DNA of 64,000 nucleotides from Pseudomonas sp. ABC1 (GTDB taxonomy: Bacteria; Pseudomonadota; Gammaproteobacteria; Pseudomonadales; Pseudomonadaceae), in assembly GCF_013395055.1 (NCBI RefSeq), contig NZ_CP058349.1:2292001-2356000 (forward strand), given 5' to 3'. Positions 10,134-20,580 of the stretch are shown here, piece after piece. The position numbers were made by a program, and so were the translations under genes. Below the pieces are notes generated by a model. That model made no database searches. It was given only the letters and a program-made list of their open reading frames with translations, and was not told where the DNA came from. The first letter of the stretch is position 1. Each line of letters opens with the position of its first letter.

Positions 10134-10505
10134 TCACTCTTCGGGATTCGCAGAGCGATCGCGTGACAAGCGTTTCCAGAACTTGTTGAACTGTCGGGAA
10201 AGCTCGGGGTTGTCCATGTCGGCCAATCCCTTGCGCGCGATGATCACTACATCCCAACCGACCAGGCCTGTCTGTTGCAGGCGGAAGGTTTCACGTATCT
10301 GCCGTTTGATTCTGTTGCGTTCGACCGAGAGCTTTACGCTCTTCTTGCCGATGACCAACCCCAGTCGGGGTCGCTGCAGGTCGTTCCTGCGAGCCAGCAA
10401 CAGGACACTCCTGCCCGGCAGTTTCGCGGAAGGGGAGTCGAAGACTGATTTGAATTGGCTTGGGGTCAGCAGACGCTTGTCCCGACCGAAGTCCCGACTC
10501 ACCAC
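10134..10505 (-). CDS. rnpA: Ribonuclease P protein component
   Basis: RnpA is the protein subunit of RNase P, which matures the 5' ends of tRNAs. The 123-residue basic protein starts [18 protein letters not shown] and carries the RNR-type signature ([19 protein letters not shown]) that contacts the RNA subunit. Its start is 14 bases beyond the rpmH stop. It is shorter at the C-terminus than some pseudomonad homologues. Confidence 0.96.
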   Translation of the reverse strand: MVSRDFGRDKRLLTPSQFKSVFDSPSAKLPGRSVLLLARRNDLQRPRLGLVIGKKSVKLSVERNRIKRQIRETFRLQQTGLVGWDVVIIARKGLADMDNPELSRQFNKFWKRLSRDRSANPEE

Positions 10506-10519
10506 CGGTTCCGCAATGA

Positions 10520-10654
10520 TCAGACGGTCAGACGCTTACGGCCTTTGGCACGACGGCGGGACAGAACAGCGCGACCGTTCTTGGTGGCCATACGGGCACG
10601 GAAGCCATGGGTGCGAGCGCGCTTGATGGTGCTGGGTTGGAAAGTGCGTTTCAT
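10520..10654 (-). CDS. rpmH: 50S ribosomal protein L34
   Basis: A 44-residue, very basic protein (start [19 protein letters not shown], end GRKRLTV), identical in pattern to bacterial L34. The ATG is at 10654. It is the first gene of the rpmH-rnpA-yidD-yidC cluster and forms the left border of oriC. Confidence 0.97.
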   Translation of the reverse strand: MKRTFQPSTIKRARTHGFRARMATKNGRAVLSRRRAKGRKRLTV

Positions 10655-11212
10655 GATGCGTTTACCTGGTAATCCACTCGAGCCGGAATGGCCCGCGCTT
10701 AAAGAGACCGGCGATTGTAGAGAAGCCGAAGGGTCAGGTCAATTTCCAACCAGCGCGATGTTTCACCTTCGTCCATGAGGCTTCGGGTAGATATGAATAG
10801 AAGAAAAGAATTTAAAGTCTTTTCTGATACAGCTTTTATGTATTAGCAGAAGAATATCTGTGGATAAACCTATGCGGGCCTTTGTTGACGAGGCTATCAG
10901 CGAAAAGAAACCCGGTTGGAAAGCCGTGTTCTTCTGGTGGAATGTAGGGGGACAGCCTGTGGGTGGATTGCCATTTTATCCACAGATGGTGATATAGGCG
11001 TTTTCTTCACAGGCTTTTGCAGAGCCTTCAGCCTGACTTATCAACAGTGTTCCTGAGCCCCAGGCGGGTTGGAATGAAGGGATATTTTCAGTACACGCCG
11101 AAAAATCTTCCTGCAAGTTGGACGGGTCTCAGGGGATTTGTGGATAACCGTGTCGGGCATGGATACAATGTCGGTCGTTTTCAGGCCAGGCCCAGAGTCG
11201 ATAGGAGCGTCC
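10655..11212. other. oriC: Chromosomal replication origin oriC (rpmH-dnaA intergenic region)
   Basis: This 558-base non-coding region separates the divergent rpmH and dnaA genes, the established position of oriC in pseudomonads. It holds DnaA boxes TGTGGATAA (10859-10867), TTATCCACA (10976-10984), TTATCAACA (11038-11046) and TGTGGATAA (11139-11147). A purine-rich, AT-rich stretch at about 10796-10858 is the likely unwinding element. The box nearest dnaA overlaps its probable promoter, which fits DnaA autoregulation. Confidence 0.9.
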
Positions 11213-12655
11213 GTGTCGGTGGAACTTTGGCAGCAATGCGTAGAACTCCTGCGCGATGAGCTGCCGGCGCAACAATTCAACACATGGATTCGTCCACTGC
11301 AGGTCGAGGGTGATGCCGACGAGTTGCGGGTCTATGCACCCAATCGCTTCGTGCTCGACTGGGTCAATGAGAAATACCTCACCCGCTTGCTCGAGCTGCT
11401 GTCCGAGCGCGGAGAGAGCGGGCTGGCCCCTGCTCTGTCCCTGCTGATCGGCAGCAAACGTGCTGCAGGTGTCCAGGCTGCACGCTCACCAGCCCCCGTT
11501 GCTCCTGCTCTTGCTCCTGTCGTGGCCGCTGTCGCAACCAGTGTCGCCGAGACTGTCAGTGTTCAAGAGGAGCCCGCTCCGGCGCCCAAGGCCGCTGTCG
11601 AGCGCACGGTGCAGGTAGAAGGTGGACTCAAGCACACCAGTTACCTCAACCGTACCTTCACGTTCGAGAATTTCGTCGAAGGCAAGTCGAACCAACTGGC
11701 CCGCGCAGCCGCCTGGCAGGTCGCCGATAATCCCAAGCATGGCTACAACCCTCTGTTCCTGTATGGCGGCGTTGGCCTGGGCAAGACCCACTTGATGCAT
11801 GCGGTGGGCAACCATCTGTTGAAGAAGAACCCCAATGCCAAAGTGGTCTACCTGCATTCGGAGCGCTTCGTCGCGGACATGGTCAAGGCGTTGCAGCTCA
11901 ACGCCATCAACGAATTCAAGCGTTTCTACCGCTCGGTCGACGCATTGCTGATCGACGATATCCAGTTCTTCGCCAAGAAGGAGCGCTCCCAGGAGGAGTT
12001 TTTCCACACCTTCAACGCGCTGCTCGAAGGTGGCCAGCAGGTGATTCTCACCAGCGATCGCTATCCCAAGGAAATCGACGGCCTGGAAGAGCGGCTCAAA
12101 TCGCGCTTCGGCTGGGGACTGACGGTGGCCGTTGAACCGCCTGAACTGGAGACCCGAGTCGCGATCCTGATGAAAAAGGCCGACCAGGCGAAGATCGAGC
12201 TGCCCCATGATGCAGCCTTCTTTATTGCCCAGCGTATTCGCTCCAACGTGCGTGAGCTCGAGGGGGCACTCAAGCGGGTGATCGCCCACGCCCATTTCAT
12301 GGGGCGCGACATCACCATCGAGCTGATCCGCGAGTCGCTCAAGGATTTGTTGGCATTGCAGGACAAACTGGTCAGCATCGACAATATCCAGCGCACGGTC
12401 GCCGAGTACTACAAGATCAAGATTGCCGATCTGTTGTCAAAGCGCCGCTCGCGTTCAGTCGCGAGGCCGCGTCAGGTCGCCATGGCGCTGTCCAAGGAAC
12501 TGACCAACCACAGTCTTCCCGAGATCGGCGATGCCTTCGGTGGCCGGGACCATACGACGGTTCTGCATGCTTGTCGTAAAATTGCCGAACTCCGCGAAAT
12601 AGATGCGGATATTCGGGAAGATTACAAGAATTTGCTACGTACACTGACAACTTGA
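11213..12655 (+). CDS. dnaA: Chromosomal replication initiator DnaA
   Basis: DnaA binds DnaA boxes in oriC and opens the duplex. I use the GTG at 11213 (product begins [20 protein letters not shown] after the initiator, 480 residues), preceded by GGAG about 6 bases upstream. The frame continues further upstream to 11138, but that would place the start inside the last DnaA box. Domain I is followed by an alanine/proline-rich linker, then AAA+ domain III with Walker [11 protein letters not shown] and Walker [10 protein letters not shown]. Domain IV carries the DnaA-box-recognition signature [12 protein letters not shown]. Confidence 0.97.
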   Translation: MSVELWQQCVELLRDELPAQQFNTWIRPLQVEGDADELRVYAPNRFVLDWVNEKYLTRLLELLSERGESGLAPALSLLIGSKRAAGVQAARSPAPVAPALAPVVAAVATSVAETVSVQEEPAPAPKAAVERTVQVEGGLKHTSYLNRTFTFENFVEGKSNQLARAAAWQVADNPKHGYNPLFLYGGVGLGKTHLMHAVGNHLLKKNPNAKVVYLHSERFVADMVKALQLNAINEFKRFYRSVDALLIDDIQFFAKKERSQEEFFHTFNALLEGGQQVILTSDRYPKEIDGLEERLKSRFGWGLTVAVEPPELETRVAILMKKADQAKIELPHDAAFFIAQRIRSNVRELEGALKRVIAHAHFMGRDITIELIRESLKDLLALQDKLVSIDNIQRTVAEYYKIKIADLLSKRRSRSVARPRQVAMALSKELTNHSLPEIGDAFGGRDHTTVLHACRKIAELREIDADIREDYKNLLRTLTT

Positions 12656-12690
12656 ATAGAGCACCCATTTAACAGGCAAGGGATCAGACC

Positions 12691-13797
12691 ATGCATTTCA
12701 CCATTCAGCGCGAAGCCTTGTTGAAACCTCTGCAACTGGTTGCCGGTGTCGTCGAACGCCGGCAGACGCTGCCGGTTCTTTCCAATGTGCTGCTGGTCGT
12801 AGAAGGGCAACAGTTGTCCCTGACCGGCACCGACCTGGAAGTGGAACTGGTCGGGCGTGTGTCCCTGGAGGATGCCGCCGAGCCGGGTGAAATCACTGTC
12901 CCCGCGCGCAAGCTGATGGATATCTGCAAGAGCCTGCCGAACGATGCCGTCATCAGCGTTCGCCTGGAAGAGCAGAAGATCATCATCAAGTCCGGTCGCA
13001 GCCGCTTCACTCTGTCGACTCTGCCAGCCAACGACTTCCCGACTGTGGAGGAAGGCCCTGGCTCCCTGAATTTCAGCGTTCCCCAGCACAAGGTGCGACG
13101 CATCATCGAGGGCACCAGCTTCGCCATGGCGCAGCAGGATGTCCGCTACTACCTGAACGGCATGCTGGTCGAAGTCTCCAGTGGTCAACTGCGTGCCGTC
13201 GCTACCGATGGTCACCGTCTGGCCATGTGTTCGATGCAGGCCGAAGGTATCGAGCAGGTTGAAAAGCACCAGGTCATCGTACCGCGCAAGGGCATCCTCG
13301 AACTGGCGCGTCTGCTGACCGACCAGGATGCTGAAGTCGGTATCGTGCTGGGCCAGCATCATATCCGTGCGACCACGGGAGAGTTCACCTTCACCTCCAA
13401 GCTGGTGGATGGCAAGTTCCCTGATTACGAGCGCGTATTGCCGCGTGGTGGCGACAAGCTGGTGGTTGGCGATCGCCAGGCACTGCGTGAAGCGTTCAGC
13501 CGCACTGCGATCCTCTCCAACGAAAAATACCGTGGCATTCGCCTGCAACTGGAAAATGGCTTGCTGAAAATCCAGGCCAACAACCCGGAGCAGGAAGAGG
13601 CCGAGGAAGAAGTGGCGGTTGATTATGCCGGTGCTTCGCTGGAGATCGGTTTCAACGTCAGCTACCTGCTGGACGTGTTGGGTGTGATCAACAGCGAGAA
13701 AGTACGTCTACTGCTCTCTGACTCCAACAGCAGTGCGCTGGTCCAGGAGTTCGATAACGATAACTCGGCCTATGTCGTCATGCCGATGCGCCTGTAA
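12691..13797 (+). CDS. dnaN: DNA polymerase III beta sliding clamp
   Basis: The 368-residue clamp confers processivity on replicative polymerase. The product starts MHFTIQREALLKPLQLVAGVVERRQTLP and ends in YVVMPMRL, the conserved C-terminal segment near the partner-binding cleft. It lies 35 bases after dnaA and 9 bases before recF in the dnaA-dnaN-recF-gyrB operon. Confidence 0.97.
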   Translation: MHFTIQREALLKPLQLVAGVVERRQTLPVLSNVLLVVEGQQLSLTGTDLEVELVGRVSLEDAAEPGEITVPARKLMDICKSLPNDAVISVRLEEQKIIIKSGRSRFTLSTLPANDFPTVEEGPGSLNFSVPQHKVRRIIEGTSFAMAQQDVRYYLNGMLVEVSSGQLRAVATDGHRLAMCSMQAEGIEQVEKHQVIVPRKGILELARLLTDQDAEVGIVLGQHHIRATTGEFTFTSKLVDGKFPDYERVLPRGGDKLVVGDRQALREAFSRTAILSNEKYRGIRLQLENGLLKIQANNPEQEEAEEEVAVDYAGASLEIGFNVSYLLDVLGVINSEKVRLLLSDSNSSALVQEFDNDNSAYVVMPMRL

Positions 13798-13806
13798 TCG
13801 TTCTGC

Positions 13807-17318
<3,512 letters not shown>

Positions 17319-17350
17319 TGCGGCATGGCCCATGAAGGGTGCACGATTAC

Positions 17351-17384
17351 GAATGGGGCATTTCCATAAGGGAATGCCCCATTC
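17351..17384 (+). terminator. Terminator shared by gyrB and the convergent DUF454 gene
   Basis: GAATGGGGCATTTCC and GGAATGCCCCATTC form a long stem with a 5-base loop, followed on the plus strand by GTCTTTTC. The A/T arms also allow it to end transcripts arriving from the minus strand. Confidence 0.85.
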
Positions 17385-17390
17385 GTCTTT

Positions 17391-17858
17391 TCAGGGACGG
17401 GATTTCGAGGGAAGTGGTGTTTCGCCGAGAGACGCCTGGGGCTCGTCAGAGCGCTTCGATGACGTCCTGTGTTCTGGGCGTGACCAGATCCAGGCAGCGC
17501 CACAGGCCATGCCGAGTGCCGCAAACAGGATGGAAGGACGGTGGTCGACGGTCAGCAGCATGATCAGCAGAGCGATGAGCATGCTCAGTGCAGAGGCCAG
17601 TTTGGTCTTGCGAGTGATGATGCCGCCATCGCGCCAGTTGACCAGCAGAGGGCCAAACAACCGATGATTCTCCAGCCAGGCACTGAGGCGTGGCGAGCTG
17701 CGCGAGGCAGCCCAGGCCGCCAGCAGCACGAATTCGGTGGTGGGCAACCCTGGAAGAACCACGCCCAGCATGGCCAGACCGATGCTCAGGTAAGCGACGA
17801 TCAACCATAGCCAGCGCAGTCGTCCAGGGTGTGGCCGGGTGGGCGGCGTATCAGGCAA
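17391..17858 (-). CDS. YbaN-like DUF454 inner-membrane protein
   Basis: A 155-residue membrane protein with the DUF454 core: LRWLWLIVAYLSIGLAMLG (first segment), the conserved VVLPGLPTTEFVLLAAW motif, a short cytoplasmic region with SPRLSAWLENHRLFGP, and a second hydrophobic pair. The biochemical role of the family is unknown. In pseudomonads it commonly accompanies heme oxygenase. Here it overlaps the heme-oxygenase gene by 8 bases, so the two are almost certainly co-translated. Confidence 0.85.
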   Translation of the reverse strand: MPDTPPTRPHPGRLRWLWLIVAYLSIGLAMLGVVLPGLPTTEFVLLAAWAASRSSPRLSAWLENHRLFGPLLVNWRDGGIITRKTKLASALSMLIALLIMLLTVDHRPSILFAALGMACGAAWIWSRPEHRTSSKRSDEPQASLGETPLPSKSRP

Positions 17859-18444
17859 AGCAGCGTTCCAGGTGAACGGTGAAGCGCTCGAATGCAGCGC
17901 TTGCCGCAGCTTCGGCCAAACGCTCCTGTTCGGTGCTCAGCACGATGTCATCCAGCGCGGCGACGAAGGTTTTCCAGCCTTGAGCCCGCCCTCCTTCTGG
18001 CTCGCCGAGGTGGCGCGCACCGAAGCTTTCGCTCAGGCCCAGTGCCGGCATGCGCTTGAGCAGGAACGCCGCACCGAGCTTGGAACCTTCGGAAACGAAC
18101 AACCAGGCCAGTGCTTCGCTGACGTCCATTTTGCGTGTGCGAATGCTTTCGTCGCCCTCTGGTACCGGGTGCCCGAGATCGGCCAGGTCCAGGCGCGTCT
18201 GTTCGACACGGCAGCGCTTTTCCAGTCCCGGGACAAGGGCCGCGAGGTCTTTGTCGGCGTAGAGCTTTTCCAGGTCGTACTGGAACAGGTACTGGGCCGC
18301 GACGAAACGAGCGAAACGCTCGGTGCTGGCGAAGGGATCGTGGTTCTTGACCTGGTTGTCGAGGCGGCTGTGCGGCTCGTGGGTCAGCGCATTGAGGCGT
18401 TGCGATCGAAGCGTGTGAGACGGTGAAGGTTGCTGGGCAGTCAT
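17851..18444 (-). CDS. hemO: Heme oxygenase, HemO/PigA type
   Basis: This enzyme opens the heme ring to release iron and biliverdin in the cytoplasm. The 197 residues closely follow Pseudomonas PigA/HemO: LRSQRLNALTHEPHSRLDN contains the proximal histidine (about H25), then FARFVAAQYLFQYDLEKLY, ADLGHPVPEGDESIR and WLFVSEGSKLGAAFLLKRM with the distal-helix glycines. The gene is transcribed towards gyrB with the DUF454 gene. Upstream lie a terminator and the remnant of a heme-type receptor, and two complete heme-type receptor systems follow, so it plausibly handles heme brought in by them. Confidence 0.92.
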   Translation of the reverse strand: MTAQQPSPSHTLRSQRLNALTHEPHSRLDNQVKNHDPFASTERFARFVAAQYLFQYDLEKLYADKDLAALVPGLEKRCRVEQTRLDLADLGHPVPEGDESIRTRKMDVSEALAWLFVSEGSKLGAAFLLKRMPALGLSESFGARHLGEPEGGRAQGWKTFVAALDDIVLSTEQERLAEAAASAAFERFTVHLERCFA

Positions 18445-18533
18445 GCAGGTGTTCTCGTATCAGTCGGTGGCGATGGGTCCATCTCCAATAGAAGACGAAT
18501 CAGCCAACCGGATTGAGTAAAAAAACTTGTTCG

Positions 18534-18568
18534 CACCGGCACGGCAAGAAACTGCCGCGATGCCGGTG
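18534..18568 (-). terminator. Terminator left behind by the decayed receptor gene
   Basis: On the minus strand CACCGGCA...TGCCGGTG with an inner CGGCA/TGCCG pair forms a long bulged stem. A run of seven Ts follows about 8 bases later (18518-18525 region). It lies between the receptor remnant and hemO and fits a terminator for the former receptor gene. Confidence 0.6.
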
Positions 18569-18601
18569 TTAGCCTCGTCATTGATGACAAGCCGGTGTTG
18601 T

Positions 18602-18790
18602 TCAGAAGCGGTACTCGATAGCAGCCTGTGCCGTTCTGCCCCGCCCAAGGGTGTAGAAAAGGCTGTCGGCGATATTTGCCAGAGTGGTACTCAAGGTTCT
18701 GACTGAAATCTAGCTGGTGGCCATGTTGTAGAAGAACTCCAGACCGTAACGGGCATAGTCAGGACTGTGTGGAAGTTGCCATGGCGAGAG
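18602..18790 (-). pseudogene. Remnant of a heme-type TonB-dependent receptor (internally deleted)
   Basis: Reading the minus strand in one frame, 18785-18713 encodes WQLPHSPDYARYGLEFFYN then MATS, followed by a TAG at 18710-18712. The same frame then ends SLFYTLGRGRTAQAAIEYRF and a TGA at 18602-18604. The first piece matches the mid-barrel segment DYGLEFFYDKATS of the intact receptor at 20581-23262, and the second matches its last strand (SYTLGRGRTVQGALEYRF). In the intact gene these pieces are about 400 residues apart. The remnant therefore keeps one mid-barrel strand and the C-terminal strand after a large deletion. No start, signal peptide or plug remains. Confidence 0.85.
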
Positions 18791-18956
18791 TATTACTTTT
18801 ATTTAATGTTCGCGTGTTACCCCTGAGCGGCCAGTATCGATGCGGGTTGGTAGCGACTTCGCTAGTTCCCTGAGTATTTCTTTAACAAGGATGACTATCG
18901 TTTGTATTGATGAGGATTTAGCATCGCGCCTCCATCCCTGCCCTGGAGCCTGACGG

Positions 18957-19490
18957 GTGCCGACTCAGTTGCCCCTGGAACGTATCTACCTGAAGCACCG
19001 CCAACTGCTGCTGCAGACCTTGCAGCGGCTGGTGGGTAATCGGGCAATCGCCGAGGAGTTGGCCCAGGAGGCTTATATCCGTGTCCTGCAGGCCATGCGT
19101 GAGCGGCGTGTGGAGTTCGTGGAGTCGTTCCTGTACCAGACGGCCCGCAACCTGGCGCTGGACCACCTGCGCAGTGTCCGGCGCAAGTCCCGTGTACTGG
19201 TCGATGATGTCAGCGAGGTCAGCCTGAAGGAAGTGCCGGCAAATGATCCCGAGCTGTCCGACGTCCTGGCCAGGCGACAATTGATCGCTAAGCTGCAGAA
19301 GGCATTGGAGCAACTGACGGAGCGGCAGCGGGAGATATTCATCCTCAGCCGTGCACAGGGCTGGCGCTACCAGGAGATTGCCGACCACCTTGGCGTGTCC
19401 CCGAGTACCGTGCAGAAGGAATTGAAGCTGGCCAGTGCTATCTGTGTGGCGATCCTGGCCCGTGAGAAAACGACAAGGAGCACCCGATGA
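18957..19490 (+). CDS. ECF sigma factor, FecI/HasI-like (iron-starvation type)
   Basis: A 177-residue ECF sigma factor. Region 2 shows EELAQEAYIRVLQA and ARNLALDHLRSVRRKS; region 4 shows LTERQREIFILSRAQGWRYQEIADHLGVSPSTVQKEL. The start is a GTG at 18957 with an in-frame TGA two codons upstream and GGAG about 9 bases before it, so there is little choice. It overlaps the following FecR gene by 4 bases and precedes a transducing receptor: the classic cell-surface signalling trio. A weak Fur-like sequence (10 of 19 positions) lies at about 18887-18905. Confidence 0.92.
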   Translation: MPTQLPLERIYLKHRQLLLQTLQRLVGNRAIAEELAQEAYIRVLQAMRERRVEFVESFLYQTARNLALDHLRSVRRKSRVLVDDVSEVSLKEVPANDPELSDVLARRQLIAKLQKALEQLTERQREIFILSRAQGWRYQEIADHLGVSPSTVQKELKLASAICVAILAREKTTRSTR

Positions 19491-20476
19491 GTGCTTCGGA
19501 CAGACATGACCAACCGATGAACGACAGCGCTATTCCCGAACCTATCCTGCAGGCCGCCATCGCCTGGACGATTCGCCTGGACGATCCCACCATCGATGAC
19601 GCCGAACTGGCGTGTTTCAGCCAGTGGCTCGAGCAATCCGATGCCCATGCGCAAGCCTTCCATCTGGCCAGTGATACCTGGCAAGGCGGAGAAGTCGCCG
19701 AGGTTGCACACCTACTGCTGGCTGCCGGAGGTATCAGCCATCTGCCACGACGGCCCCGGGCTCGTCCGCATTGGCGCAAGGGGATGATGGGGCTGGCTGC
19801 AAGCCTCTTGCTGGTTATCGGTGGGCTATGGCAGAGCGACCTGCCCCTGCGCTGGCAATCCGACACCTGGGCGGGGGTCGGCAAGCGGGAGGAGGTGCGC
19901 CTGGCAGACGGTACCAAGGTCCTTCTCAATACCCAGAGCGGCCTCGCTGCGCACTTGTCCCCGTCGGTACGCGATGCACGCCTGACGAAGGGAGAGGCTT
20001 TCTTCGATGTGGCCCGGGATGCCGGGCGTCCATTCGTGTTGAGGGTTGGAAAGGAGAGAGTGCGGGTGCTGGGTACGGCGTTCAATGTCCGCTACCGCGA
20101 GGGCCGGCTGCAGGTCAGTGTGCGTGAAGGTCATGTGGAGGTGGAAAATGCCGCCGGCCATTTCGAGCATTTACTGGCAGGGCAAGCACTTTCCATCGGC
20201 CCTGACGGCGCCTTGCGGCGCCTGCCCACGTCAGCATCCGATTTTGCCTGGGTCGATGGACGCCTGTCCTTCGAGAATCAGCCGCTGAGAGAGGTCCTGG
20301 ACGAGCTTGGCTACTACTACTCGGGATTGATCGTTCCGCTCGATGACGATGTGCTGGACCTGCCGGTCAGCGGCAACTACCGGATGGATGATCCACAGCG
20401 GGTGCTTGCGTCCCTGGCCGAGATTCTCGGTATTCGTCTGCGCAACCTGGGGCCCTGGGTGATATTGCTGGGCTGA
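19487..20476 (+). CDS. FecR-family anti-sigma / sigma regulator
   Basis: This 329-residue inner-membrane protein relays the receptor signal to the upstream ECF sigma factor. It has the N-terminal cytoplasmic sigma-binding domain (WTIRLDDPTIDDAELACFSQWL), one membrane segment at about residues 100-115 (GLAASLLLVIGGLW), and the periplasmic FecR domain (TKVLLNTQSGLAAHLS, GEAFFDVARDAGRPFVL, VLGTAFNVR). A C-terminal STN-like module (FENQPLREVLDELGYYYSG) would touch the receptor's signalling domain. The start overlaps the sigma gene. Confidence 0.92.
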   Translation: MSASDRHDQPMNDSAIPEPILQAAIAWTIRLDDPTIDDAELACFSQWLEQSDAHAQAFHLASDTWQGGEVAEVAHLLLAAGGISHLPRRPRARPHWRKGMMGLAASLLLVIGGLWQSDLPLRWQSDTWAGVGKREEVRLADGTKVLLNTQSGLAAHLSPSVRDARLTKGEAFFDVARDAGRPFVLRVGKERVRVLGTAFNVRYREGRLQVSVREGHVEVENAAGHFEHLLAGQALSIGPDGALRRLPTSASDFAWVDGRLSFENQPLREVLDELGYYYSGLIVPLDDDVLDLPVSGNYRMDDPQRVLASLAEILGIRLRNLGPWVILLG

Positions 20477-20522
20477 TTAAAGTTTTACGCGCTTTTTTGC
20501 GGGCGTCGTCTTGTTCTCCGAA

Positions 20523-20541
20523 GAAAACAATTCTCATTGCC
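20523..20541. promoter_or_regulatory. Fur-box-like sequence before the plus-strand heme receptor
   Basis: The reverse complement, GGCAATGAGAATTGTTTTC, matches 13 of 19 positions of the Fur consensus GATAATGATAATCATTATC. It lies 40 bases before the receptor ATG, so the receptor may have its own iron-repressed promoter in addition to ECF sigma control. Confidence 0.5.
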
Positions 20542-20580
20542 GTCAGGTGGTGAGCCAGGGCCTTGCCCATTGGAGGAAAG

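Noticed and set aside
18460..18648. A short minus-strand frame between hemO and the ECF sigma gene
   Set aside because: It crosses the terminator hairpin and overlaps the receptor remnant in a different frame; there is no ribosome-binding site or known family.
18887..18905. Fur box before the plus-strand ECF sigma gene
   Set aside because: Only 10 of 19 positions match; mentioned in the gene entry but not annotated separately.
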